Assembly (NCBI RefSeq): GCF_020536995.1
Contig: NC_068357.1
Coordinates: forward strand, 56,132,140 to 56,196,139
DNA: 64,000 nucleotides
Reading direction: 5' to 3'
Source of the DNA: Dreissena polymorpha
Taxonomy: Eukaryota > Mollusca > Bivalvia > Myida > Dreissenidae
Every line of letters starts with the position of its first letter. Position 1 is the stretch's first letter. The notes under the pieces are model-generated. The model was not told where the DNA came from, made no database searches, and saw only the letters and a list, made by a program, of their open reading frames with translations. Of the stretch, positions 23,614 to 37,300 are shown piece by piece. Both the position numbers and the translations under genes were made by a program.

Positions 23614-24128
23614 TTAAAGGGGCCTTTTCACAAATTTTGGCATGTATTGAAGTTTGTCATTAAATGCTTTATATTGATACATACATGTAAAAAATGGATC
23701 TTAAAAGCTCCAGTAAAAAATTAAGAATACAACTTTAAGAAAAAAAATGTAAACCTCAACAGCGCTCGAACCACTGACCCCTGGGTCCTGGAGTAAAAGT
23801 CTTCCACTTAGACAACTCGGCCATCCGTGTTCATAAAATGTTGGATGTATTTTATACTTTACATAAGCAATTCTCTTAGTTTCACAAAATATAACGACAA
23901 TAACAGAACTCTCTAAATTATTCAATCGTTTCGCGTTGCAACGCTTTATAATTTTCAGTTTTATAATCGTTAAAAAAAGCATAAAATGGATATTTTAGAG
24001 CATGGTAAATGTTCAGTATTACTGCTTCCTCACAACTATCATAACTAAAACGAAAATATGAGGAATATTAACGAACTTTTTTAATTTTGTCAATTTTATA
24101 AAACCAAAACGGGAAAATGCCCCTTTAA
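23614..24128 (-). mobile_element. TIR element with tRNA-like insert, copy 2 (inverted)
   Basis: Inverted relative to copy 1 and 233 bp from it. The tRNA-like part (23752-23835, minus) has the best boxes of the three: TGGCCGAGTTG and GGTTCGAGCGC. Ends TTAAAGGGGCCTTTTCAC and GGAAAATGCCCCTTTAA are clear inverted repeats. Confidence 0.8.
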
Positions 24129-24427
24129 CCTCCATAGAATAAACTTAGCTTTATGTTAGGAGTAATTTGATAAAGCTGTCAAGTGCTGGGCTATGACATC
24201 ATTATGTTTATTTTCATAGCATGTTTTTATTTTATTGTGTTTGGCTTATTTCAACATAAAGAAAAAAATAAGTGCGAATACTCGGCACGTGTCCAATGAG
24301 TTTATTTGCTCATTTATTTGAGTGAAGTTTTCAAACATATCTATTTATGTGTTTCAACTATACATGTATTTTTGTATTTTATTTGTAATTTTGTACTTTT
24401 TATATTTGTCTATCGTGCAGCTATTTT

Positions 24428-24859
24428 ATTCTGCGAAATGAATCGTTATTTCGACTACGAAATGAGAGTAAACACTTTTCTTGGTACGGACGTATTCAAA
24501 CAAGTATTCATTTGAGCCTTGTTTTGAGAAAACTGGGCTTAATGCATGTGCGTAAAGTGTCGTCCCAGATTAGCCTGTGCAGTCCGCAGATTTAATCAGG
24601 GACGAATCTTTCCGCTTTTATGGTATTTTTAGTTTCAAGGAAGTCTCTCCTTACCGAAAATCAAGTTTAGGCGGAAAGTGTCGTCCATGATTAGCCCGTG
24701 CGGACTGCACAGGCTAATATGGGAAGAAATTTTACGCACATGCATTAAGCCCAGTTTTCTCAAAACAAGGCTCAAATGAATACTTGTTTGAATACGTCCG
24801 TACCAAGAAAAGTGTATTCTCTCATTTCGTAGTCGAAATAACGATTCATTGCGCAGAAT
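24428..24859. mobile_element. Fold-back element, copy 4, with about 86-bp palindromic flanks
   Basis: The core 24513-24773 is the double-hairpin family. The flanks 24428-24512 and 24774-24859 are near-perfect inverted copies of each other (for example TTATTTCGACTACGAAATGA and its complement). They do not belong to the family as seen in copies 1, 3, 5 and 6. The whole 432 bp can fold as one cruciform. Confidence 0.9.
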
Positions 24860-25301
24860 TTTTACAGAACAAGACACATTTGTTCATGTATTTAAACACA
24901 GCTGCACATTGCTTCATCTTGATAAGATCGCTTGATAAGATCGCTTCGTGTAATCCTAGCAAAACTTGATCGCTCATTTAATTTAAAGCATCCGATTTTC
25001 TCTTAGAATCGTTTGCGATCATGAAAACTTCTCATAATAATGCTCGATCGTGTCCGTTGGCCAGGTCCCATTTTTATTAACGTCGTTAATTTTTTACATC
25101 GTTGTTTCGTCGTTTTCATGTTACAAAGTGTAGTCGGACTTTTTGACGTTACGCTTAAGCGATCCGAGGATGTGCGAATATCAGTAATAAAAATTTGCGT
25201 GAAAATAATACATCAGTTTAAATGATCTCCCTGTGACTTATTTTGACAGCGTCTTGGTTTAATTAAACCCATACTAATGCGTTAAAGGACGCGTTGTTAT
25301 A
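24860..25301. promoter_or_regulatory. 5' flank of the lipase gene
   Basis: Stretch upstream of the predicted first lipase codon. No convincing TATA box or repeat. It contains two short GCTTGATAAGATCGCTT-type direct repeats near 24925-24950. The promoter is placed here by position only. Confidence 0.3.
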
Positions 25302-28300
25302 ATGCTTGTTTATGTTGTGATATTTTTCGTTCAATTTGGATTTCACCTTGGTACCGGTATGTGTTTTTTACCTTTCTTTAAACTACTGTTGAACTTAGCG
25401 CAAGTAGTTTAGATTACCTTTCGTGGATGTTTACACATTTTTGGTGTGGTTGTTGTTGAGTGTGATCATTAAATGTATGAATAATATTGCGATAGTTTTT
25501 TTACATATAGATTATGAAAACGCTTGTCCGTGCGGTTGCTTTGTTATAATTGTTCAATGTGTGACAAACAACGAATACCGTTCGAAATAATTATGTACTT
25601 TAATTTATGTCAAATTTAAATTCACCTGTCATCAACTATGAAATATACGATATATGTAAACGCTAATTAAAATTAGTGACTTAAAATGCCATCTCGTTCA
25701 TTTTTAAGTAGTGAATTATATGCAGTGAAACGCTAAAATTATGTTAAGAGTGGATTTCAATTACCATAATGTAAAGCATTGTGTCATGTTAATTAAACAA
25801 GATCAACAAAGTGTTTTCAATCAAGACTAAAATTACATGTATGTAGAATTCCCTTCCCTATAATACCGCTTGGATGAATCGTATTTGATTATTTAGTTAA
25901 ATGTTGTACGGCTTTAACGATGTTTTTAAAAATTATTAAAAAATAAAATTAAAAATTAAAATTAAAAATTATTCATAAAAAAATGTTTTCCACTAATACG
26001 ACCGACTCAATGTTTGGTGCGATCCTATTTTGTGTATTCTTTGTTAAGTTTTTTTTATATCAATTTTGCTATATTTTCTATATTTCATTGTTTTAGTCTA
26101 AATGAGTAATTGCTACATTGAAACATATTGGATAAATAAACTTCCTTTAATTATTGAAGAAAGAATGCAGAGATTTGTTATATATCTGCATGTAATTGAA
26201 TATTTAATTTAGTGGGAAATTGTGAAAAAAATAACTACTAAAAAATTAGCCAATCTATAAGCCAAATTTTTGCTATGTTAGTGGAAATAAAAGGCCACTT
26301 ATGGCGTGTCGTGGTACAGTTAAATATTCGTGGTCGGCGTGGTTCCCGTTCCGGTTCCCCTTGTGTCGTGTTTTAGCGCCCACTATGCCATTCAGGAAAA
26401 CTATATTCCATGTTTTATCTTCTTTTTTAAATTAATAGAAAATGCCCTTTTTTCAATCAACCAAACTGTCTGTGTTCTTTTCTTCACAACATTCGGGTCC
26501 GTGAGGTATATGATCCTTTAATTACCACCTAGATAAAAACATAAATAATATATATTATATGCACACATAAGTCTCCGCCATAATACTCAGTCGTGTACTT
26601 TATGTTTGTGTATGTACATTGTATTACTAAAACGCATTTTCATCTTCATTTTTATAACGCATCTAAGGTCTGTATTTTGTTTTAACTTTTTAGTACGTTT
26701 TTATATACATGTTTTGTATACAAGTATTTCTCGATAGTTTTTAGATGGGCGCTTTAGCGCCCGTCTAAAGTGCTTAGTGTGAAATTCAGGTCGATACGAC
26801 TAGGTATGATTAACCCAATACCCGCTTGCGTATCCGCGCAAGAAAGAGTTGTATAATTTATGCAAGAGGTTTGAGTTCTCCAATTATGTGTATTCACAAA
26901 TGGCAACATTATATTAATATCGTGTTGCATTAAATATTTTCGAACGGTGTTTTATAGAAAAGAATCAATAAACAATGATCGTATTGTACGTGTCGCGGAG
27001 GAGATTGTTTATGAATGATTAAAATAGTCCACTTTCTGCTGCGTGTGCGTGACGTAATATTTTCGCTCAGCTCATTCATAAATCTGAGGCTGGCGATAAA
27101 CAAAGGGGAGTCCGTGTGAGAATAACGCAGTAGTATAAGGTTACGCTTGTTTATATTCACAGGTCTCAATTAATAATACGTTGACCACGAGTTCAACAAT
27201 TATTACAGGGATACGATAGACAACATAAAAAAATGTTTCATTATCGCTGAAACTGTTAAAAAAACATTTAAATATTACAATAATATTCTCTAAAAAATGT
27301 AGTCTTGCTGTTTTGAAATAAGGTTTGGAATTTTGTTTTCTAAATAACTTAATTCAAAACAAAAGTTTAATTATAGTGTTTTTGACTTGTTAGTCGCATA
27401 TTTACCGCATTATAATGTGTGTTATAATAGGCAAACCATACATTAGTAAAATTCAATCTGCCTTCGCACATAGAAGGAATGGGTCAATTAGGTGCTGCGT
27501 TTCCTTTGCTCACTTCCGTTAGAGGTCAATTATTTAAGTAAAAGGAATTGCGGAGCTTTCTTACATAATAAAAGTCGTAGTCGCATGGTATTTGCGTTTT
27601 GCGTCCTATTTGGTCACGTGGTTCTTTTTCCCGGTAGTTTTGGCATTCATGATATATGAGGCTATTAATAGATGCGTCTGTCGATAAACAAAGGAAAGTT
27701 TACGGGTTATAACAACGCAATAGGTTACGCTCTCGCATACAACTCAATGACGTAGTACAGGTCGTAAAATGAGAGATTCGGGAAAAAGTTGACGCTTATT
27801 TATATCAAAGACCCATATTATCTATAGGTCTTTGTTTATATTCTCAATTTATAAAACGTTGAACATAAGTTCAACAATAACTTCAGCGATACGATAGACA
27901 AAAAAAAAGTTTCATAATTGCTAAACCCGAACATAACAATTTATAATAATAATACGAATGCAATAGCAGAAGGTTAGTAGAAGGTTAAGCTTGTTTATAT
28001 TCACAGTTCTCAATACATAGACAGTTGGATATGAGTTCATGAATTACTACAGGCATACTATAGGCAACCTCGAAAATGCTTTTTAATCGCTAAAACCGAA
28101 AACAACCTAATATATTATATTAAATATATTTATAACAATAAATGTCTTTTAAAAATGTAGTCGGCGTATACGCTGACTTTGAAATAAAGTTAGCAATTTA
28201 CTTTTCTAAATAATTAAATACAATTAAACAAAAGTTTAACTATTGTGTTGTGTTTTTCACTTGTAAGCTGCATATTCACCGCATGAAATGTGTGTTAGCA

Positions 28301-31300
28301 TTGTCAAACCACACATTAGTGTGAGTAAAATAAAAAATATACTACGGGAGAGCACTTCATTTGTGTCCTCATATGCCTTGTTATGAGTATCTTTCTTCAC
28401 TATCGAAATATATCGTATGTTTATATTTGATTTAAACGCAGTTTTCTTTCGACACATTTAAATCACACGTCAATAGCGCCGTCATGCGAAAATGGGTCTT
28501 ATGCGTTTCGGCAAGCGTTTGTTAAACCCAACATGTGCTTTTGCGCAGTCAGGCCATAGGCGACGCTGTTCGCTTTAAAATCACTCAATATGTTATGTTT
28601 CTCCTTACCAGAAGGAGTGATAGCTGAGTGGGCTATTTATATGATGGGCGCATATGGAATAAGACCCATTTTCACATGACGAGGGTCATTACAAATCTGA
28701 TTGCGAATTGAAAATGCCACATTTAAGAACAATGCTTTTTGATACAAAATTGAATTGGAAATAGCAAACTTGTTAATAATGGCAGCCTATCCACACATTA
28801 AGGAATGATTTCCAGACGTGCTGACCAAGTGCGGCAAACATTGTGGTTTGATAATTAAACGATTTTCTCTTATCGTGACACTATACTATTTCGCTAATGA
28901 TTGTTTTCTCATCTTGGAGGCGAAAGTGAAATTCTGCGAGATGGATTGTAACGCGTAATTGTAACAGGGCCACAATTTGTGTCGTTTGAGCATACAGAGA
29001 GTATTCCGGAATTCCTTACACTGAACAGTGCTAAATCCTTTGAATTGAGCACATACGAAGTGATGTTGCAAAAATTCAGAGGTTGTATCTCGAATCAGCT
29101 TATTAAATATTCGAAAATATTCATGCGTGTCTGTTGGCGTTATGTAAAAGTCACTAAGATGAAAACTGAAACAGCTACGCCTAAAAGCGCATGAGTGCTC
29201 TATACCTATGTTTATGTTAGCGTTGTTGACACCGTGTGAACTGCTCGGGTAATAAGTAAAGCATAAACAGCAATGTTTATATACTTTTATTCCTCCATAT
29301 ACAAGATACGAAGATTGTTGTATATTTTGAATTTGTATATGGTGTCAAAAATCAAAAGTTTTGTACACGGAACTTTCATTATGAATTTATATTCTTGGTG
29401 AGATAGTCATTTGATATTAGAAAAAAATATTCCTTTAATATGATGGTGACTGCAAATTTTCTTTATATTAAGTTATCATAACCATTTTCATCATACTTTC
29501 TATGCTTTCAGAACTTCCAAAAAGCATGTTGTTTTTATTTTGTCTTAGTTATTTCTATGAAATAATAAGGATGATAAAAATGCACACAAAACTCGACCCG
29601 TGCGCTATGACACACACTTTATAAAGTTGAATGTCGTGTGTTCATTTCAAACTTGCGATTGATTTTCAAAAATGAATTGCGTGTTAAATTATGCAATAGC
29701 GAACATCTTCAGTGCCTTCAGCGCTTTGATTATATTACCCAGTTGAACTATTATTGTGAAAATATATGTTCTATTTTTATCTACTTTATGGCATTTTATA
29801 ATTTATAAATGACATTTTTTAATCAACCACATTTTCATGACATACGCGTTCGTCAGATGTTTAACCTATCCATGACTTCCTAGGGAACTACATACATAGC
29901 ATAATGTATTATCCGTTAAATATTATCTGAAATTTAACGTATTCCACTTGAATTCATAAACGAAGCTGACTGTGTAACAACTTCCAGTAATATCTTTGTA
30001 TTTCGATATCTGTCTACATTAAATGCATACGAGCAGTTAAAAACATATTAATGTGATAAAATACGTGTTTAAATTGTCAGTTTTTTATGAATCGAAACTG
30101 CTCCCACAATGCAACATTATTTGCAACGGAACAACACGTGGCGTAAACTGGAACGATTGTTTTTATGCTGCGCTCGATCGTTTGCGATTAACGCAAGATA
30201 GGTTTCTTATCAGAACCCAGCAAATGTTGATTTAATCCTTAATAATGTCTTTCAAGATTTGCATAGGAATTGTACTTAAACTGTTGGAAGATGTGTTTTT
30301 TGTATGTTGTTATTGTTGGTTTTTGTACAGAAGTTACCGCATTTATCAGCCATAGCTGCTGTTGTAGGCTACTTAATTAGTTGCTGAAGTGGCCATTTTA
30401 AAATTTTTAAGATCTTACCAATCCAAATAAAAATTAATAAATCAATGTTTTTATTTAGGCTCATCGTGTTTTTTTTCACATCGTGGCAAATGAATAAATA
30501 CGAAAAACAGCGTGTAGTTATAAGTAAATGTACTCGAAAACTAATTATAAGGAAATTTACAAGAAATGTAGTTATTGAACTGAATTGTGTTAATAATAAA
30601 AATTGAATCAAGTCATAGCTTGATTGATGCTAGTAAAGTTTTATTTTTTCATCAGGTTGGCTTTTCTCTTCGACGCCACAAGAAGTGTGTTTCGGGACGC
30701 TTGGCTGTTTCTCCGCAGATCCTCCTTTCACTAACGCTGGCGGGCTTCTGCCTCGAGACCCGGATGTAATCGGCACGAAGTTCATGTTGTTTACGCGCAA
30801 CTCAACGCGCACACCAGAAGAGCTATTGCTCAGCGATCATAGACGGAAATGCGAATGGAAATCATTCTGTCGACATAATCTCATTAAAATTATCATCCAT
30901 GGATATATAGACAATTACAATCGGCCATGGGTTCAGAAAATGGTCAAGGCGCTATTAAAACACGTGCGTTTAATTTTGTTTTAATTTTTTCTTAGGATTG
31001 TTAAAAAAATATCACTATCATTTTGTCACTAACCTTATCATTACCACCAGCGTCTTCTTCTTCTTTATTATCATATGCATCTCTGACACTCATCATACTT
31101 ATCATGGCTACCATTATCATCACCATTACAATCGATATCACGCATACTCATCAGCAAAATCCACACGTATCGTCATTTTCGTCGTCGTCACGAGAGTCTA
31201 TATAGAAGCATATACAAAAAGATCGAATAACATTTGTTTTGTATTCAAAACGGCGACTTTTCAAATGTTGAAAGTTGCAATGAATTCAAAATACTGCACA

Positions 31301-34300
31301 ACAACCGGCTTTAACATTTCTACAGGACGATTACAACGTGGTCGTTGTCGACTGGAGTGCCGGGGCGCGCGAATTCAACTACTTGCAGTCTGTGGCCAAT
31401 ACCCGGGTCGTCGGATCGCATGTGGCACAACTATTAATTGTGCTAAAGCGCCTGTTGGACATAGATCTCCATACAGTTCATATAATTGGACACAGTCTGG
31501 GTGCGCACGCAGCCGGATATGCCGGTGAACACGTAGACGGCATCGGTCGAATTACGGGTAAGTGTAAATCAATAATTTGTATTTCAGACAAAAGCCAAAG
31601 TCCATCAGGCTACTTTCAGAAGGAAAACAAACAAACAAAAATTGCAAGGAATGTAAGAATTGCAGATTGCTTCACTCTGTTCCTTTGATAGTTCGTGTTA
31701 CCTCTCCTTTCTGAGATTAAGATGCTGGTATTTTGAAAGATATTAGATCCTGCTTTTTTGACTGGTCATGTCTGTCTTTCTGTGAAAACACGTTCGATAT
31801 CTTGATTCAGGACTTGACCCCGCTGGGCCGGCCTTTGAGGGAACTGACCAAGCCGTTCGTCTAGATCCAGATGACGCTATCTTTGTTGACGTCATACACA
31901 CGGACGCGGAGCATATTCTCAGTGGTGGTATTATATATATTGTACGCTCTGTAAAAACACGTTGGGCCTCTAATTTGAATTTTGCGTATGAACATCCCGA
32001 CTGGCCTGCACTCATACAAAAACATATCATTTCGCACTGACTAGTTTTGCAATAAGTGTCGATCAACACCCTGCGACGGGAGCTAACTGTGATTAACACT
32101 CGGCTTAGCAATTTGTCGAGTTTACAAACATGATTCAAAAGCGGTAGTTTTTGTTGAGGGGGCTTTGTTTATGTTTTATATTCCATTACATTTTATGACA
32201 AACATAAATTATTTATCATCTAACCATTTAGAATAAAAACAAACACATTTGTTTAGGTGTCATGACAAGCAGGGTATTTTATCGACAGAAAAAGAACGGG
32301 GCAAAAAAAACAACGCACAACTAACAACATACAACACCAAGTACCATATATATTTACAAATCCAAACGAGAAGAAACAATTGTTTGTGTTTCATCCGAAT
32401 CTCTCACGCAGTGATCCTAAGCGCCAACAGTCTTCCACTGTCCATGCTTTTTTAACACTATCAGATACACCGCTATTTGCAACAGCAGTTGCTTCCCCTG
32501 ACCGAAATTAATGCAACCCGTAAACATTAGGTTTAAGTCAAATTTCACGAAAGATGTGGTGCAAAATATCTCTTTGTCTACTGTAACTCATCTGCTTTGA
32601 GCCAACTTAAATGTATTTATTCATTTTCTTACCATTTGCTATGTTTCTAAACGAGACATATATTGCATTATCTAGAATAGTTTCAACCAAGATACATTTT
32701 TTCAAGTAGAAGACAGGGCATAAAACTGCATTTGTTTTACAAAATGTCAAAACCTGTTCGCCCTTGCACAATTGAACCATTTTACTATTGAAAATAATAA
32801 TTATAGCACAATCCTCAAAAATCTTGTATCGCATCCTTTCAATTCAAAGTCCCCAAACCGCCAAACCCCCCAAAAAACGCACCAAACACACCGTTACACA
32901 TCTCACATCAAATAATCAAAGCCTCTACACATCCGCTTTAGTCACTAAGCACCTCCGAACCAGCGGCCCAGAATTGGCCCTTTTCAATCCATCATCAGAA
33001 AACACAACCAGACCAGAATTACAACGACCACACGATCCCACAACCCCATGAGCCCACGAAATGCCACACACAATCGCGTCTACCTCAGAGGCAGACAGAC
33101 ACGAAACACACACACCAACATTTTAAATTGACTTTCTGTAAAAAAAACGTTTCCCTTGCTTTCTTTTTTGCAAGTATTTTCCAATTTGAAATAAATATTA
33201 CCCTTGCTATCTTTTTTGCAAGTATTATACTTTTAAAACTATTATTTTTAACCCTTGCTTTCTTTTTTGCAAGTACTGTTTTTGCTTTCTTTTTTGCAAA
33301 TATTCCATTCCTCGTGTACTGTACACGACTGCGTAAGCACCAGGTGCAAACGGACATACACCAACATGGTTTCTATACATACTTAATGGCTATACAAAAA
33401 CAACATCCATTGAATCATTTCTACACATATAAACACGTGAAAAATCCCAACTATACCATAAGTATAGCAAAACAGTCAAACCATTTATATCACTGATTCA
33501 CATATAAACGACATATAGTATAGTTAAATTCGAATAGCAAGAACATTTCTTGAAAAAGGTCTTGAACTCAAACAGAGTGGTTATTACTCATACAAATAGT
33601 TTGCCCTTTGTCAAACACAATAATATCATTCTCAAAGTGCATTTTTACATTACCAGCCTCAAATAAGAATGGCCAAAATGCTGCACTAGGCCATCTGTGT
33701 ACCACCAAAACGCCATATGCGTTGCATTCTAGAAAGTGCAAAATTGTTTTTCCTACGAGATAAATAGGGGCATCAACCAACTCAAATCGGCACCCCAAAA
33801 CTGTGTAAAGCAATCTGCTTCTGTTTCAAAATCAAAGAATTTTGAATTATATCTTTAAGTATTTCCATTTTTAACAGTAGCCAAGCGATCAATCAAAATC
33901 GGACCCGAGCTACCATTTAAATACTCAAAGAAATCTCGTGAGATTTACAATTCATCTGTATTGCTCATTTTACTTATACTGGCAATGGAGTTTAATTCTC
34001 TTGGAATCCATTGTATTTCTAGTCCTATATTCATCTTCAAACACATACTAAAATGCTTAGTACTAGATCATGTTACTCAATTTTAGAACTTCCTACCTTT
34101 ACCAACTTTACACGTGATTCAGAGTCAGAAAACCTCTTAACAGCCCCCCACCCTTAAAAAAATCCCATAGGCACGTAAAACTAGAACTACTCCATTAAGT
34201 ATTCTATAAGTAGAACATGTATTGAAATCGTCATTTGACCATATATCGTGAAAAATAAAACCTGACATATCAACAATATAAGCCCCACCAACAAACCCAC

Positions 34301-37300
34301 TTGCATCACTGTAAACTTTTAAAACTTCGACACATGTAGTTTTACTAAAATGTCTTGATTGTATGCCATCTATGCGACCTAACCAAAATCTAAATTCGGA
34401 AATAAATAAGCTATCTGGTTCAAGGGCTATAACTCTATGCATTGACGGTCTAGAAACGATTTCAGAATAAAGATATCTAGTCTTTACCTAGCCAGACTAC
34501 CAATAACAGGCATCATTGAAACAATTTTCCCCGTACATCTAGCTAAATCCCTTGCCGAAACCATTGGCATGGAAGAAAATACCTTTAAAAGAGTATTTTT
34601 AAAATCAGTTATTCTTCTATCGAAAATTTCAAAAGAAAACATTTGGCTATCCCAGATTAATCCTACCCATTCTAGCCTCTGAACTGGTACTTATATTGAC
34701 TTGTCCTCATTGATCACAAATCCAGCTTCCGGCTTCATTCACGGCTACACTTGATTGACTAACATGAGGGATGTCTTTTAATTCTTCAATACAGCCAGTA
34801 TTTTACATATCCTGCACCGACTCGTTAATATCTGCTAATCTATCTGCTTTAAAGCTGATTGGTTATTTACAGATACACATTTTTCAGGTAATTATAAGAA
34901 TGGTAATGCGTAAGCGCCGACAATACAGTCAATTATATCAGGATTGGCACCAATGATTTTCCGAAAAAAGGACATGCCTCTTTAAACTACATTTTACAAG
35001 AGAAAAACGTGAGAAATGATACTTTTCTTCACAATGTGCGTATTATATGTAAACCAAACAATTCTCCTCTATCCCCGAGGGCCTACCTTCTTGACCGCTA
35101 CCACGTGGTCGCTACGTGTGTCCATTTACTGTGCCAGCCCTGTCCCCGCCGGCGAAGCGATCTCTCCTCTCATCCTGACTGTCCATATTAATAAATTACC
35201 AACGCCAATACGACACAAAAATAAATCAAATTTCACAATGAAATGTGGTTGAGAAAATAAATAAAACGGTTTAAATCAAGTCTTCGCTCTACCCTGCTTG
35301 CCTGTCGAATGACTAAACCTACAAATCTGTGCATGAGGAAATCTTGATTTCCGCACCATTGGACATATATCACCTTCAAAAACCTGTATAACCAGTTTAT
35401 TCATTCACACAACGATAATAAATACATTTATATTAAACAATAGTGGAAGTAAATCGATAGATAAACATCAACCATTAGGGTATATAAAATGGCTTCCTAG
35501 GTGGAGACTAAGATACATTAGACTATATGGAAGGTTTCTGTGCCATTACCAAAATGGAGGCTTCTAATGGGGTAGTTTGATACATTTTTTCCATATGAAA
35601 ATAATGTATGCGGATATGGTGTTAACATTAATCAATAAAGGGAAAAGGCGGATGCATTATTGTTTAAATTTTATTTAGCTATTGCTGATCGATCATACAT
35701 CGAACATTCAAGACATTATAATCAGCTCTGTCGTATTTTCGACTTTTGTAGAAGCGTCCAATAGTCATTTAACTAATAACTGACCTCATATATGCCTATC
35801 GACGGTCAATACATCCGGAATATTACACTATTAATTTTTTAAATGCATGTATCATCCGAGTGGCGTATGCAAGGCCGTATAACAAAAGTGGAAAAAGGGG
35901 GGCACCCTCCCTGTCGTGTGATAATAGTATTGCAAGCCACAAGACTGAAACATACTCATTTGGCATTTTACAAGATAAATATGTCTTAGCTTATGTACGG
36001 TGAAGCAGTTCAATTATATATGAACTTCAATTAATTTTATATGAAATTATAATGACTAAAACGGAACTCCGTATTACATTTTCACATATTGCGTTAGAAT
36101 TTAGGACGTCCTCATGCATTCTCGGACACACTCTCGACACGATGCGAACAAAATAAGCCAGTTGCATGGACTTTTTGTGTGGATGTATGTATAACTGGTT
36201 AAAGCAAAACATTATTTCATATAATGATTATTAGTATCTTTTTGTTCCTATGTTGGGGATTTTGCATAATAGCTTTTGATAACGAAACCGCGACTGAAAA
36301 TTTACAAATACTTTTGATAATTAAATGTCGACTGTGTTATAGTGATAGAATTGCAGTAGCATGTCAAAGGTGAAGTCCGATTCCGCAGGTTTTTGTGTGT
36401 TCGTGTTGCTGTTTATACAGTTTCTTCAAACGCCTGCGTTTTGTCGATCCCAATTTGTAGCATAGTTTAATTTTCATTGAAGAGAGCTTTTTTTTGAGGG
36501 CGTGATTTTATATTGAGCTGAAAGCGTGTATCGAAATAAAATATATGAATGATGTTATCTGACACTGTTATTGGATAAGCTTCTTCTTTAAAAGGGAGCC
36601 ATACTTATGGAAATACAAATACCCCAAAGAACATGCCACCTCAAGTGCATACACATATACTAAATCAAAGTACAGCTATTTAATCAACATGTGTGCCAAT
36701 GTCTAAGTAAGGCTTAGTTATTGTTTTGGATAATCAAAACGCTAAGCCCTGAAAGTTCAACCGTTTTATTTTTGTTGACTTCAGGCTTCGGGATCAAACA
36801 GCCTGTGGGCGCCGTGGATTTCTACCCTAACGGAGGGAAGGACCAGCCCGGGTGTCCGACCACATACTTTGCTCAAATAAAATGGCTCTTCTCGGGCAAC
36901 TTCCGTGAGTAGAAACAATACAATCAAATAGTAATCGCCAGTTTTTCTCTACTGCTTCGATAACGTTAACTGTAGCGAAAGTTTCTTTAAGCGATTGCCC
37001 TGTGTCATAAAACTGTTTTCTATTAAAAAGCGAGATAAAGCATATCTTTTCAATCGTTGATTTGGCAAAGACGAGACACTGTTTTGATACTATTCAATTC
37101 TTTAATATTCAGTGTAATGTGTTCAAAAGCCGAAATTCATTAAACTACTACGTTCCCAATGGACTTATATTCGCGGTTGTACGATTCCTGTTTAACGTTC
37201 GGTTTCATCTTCGTCGAACTGCACACCTTTGATGCATGCGCCAAACATGTCACTTCAATATTGTAAAATAAAAACAAATGTCGTTAAGATTCGCGCGATA

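Noticed and set aside
30998-31528. 176-codon ORF overlapping lipase exon 3
   Set aside because: Wrong frame over the exon; the lipase frame carries GHSLG and matches the flanking exon phases.
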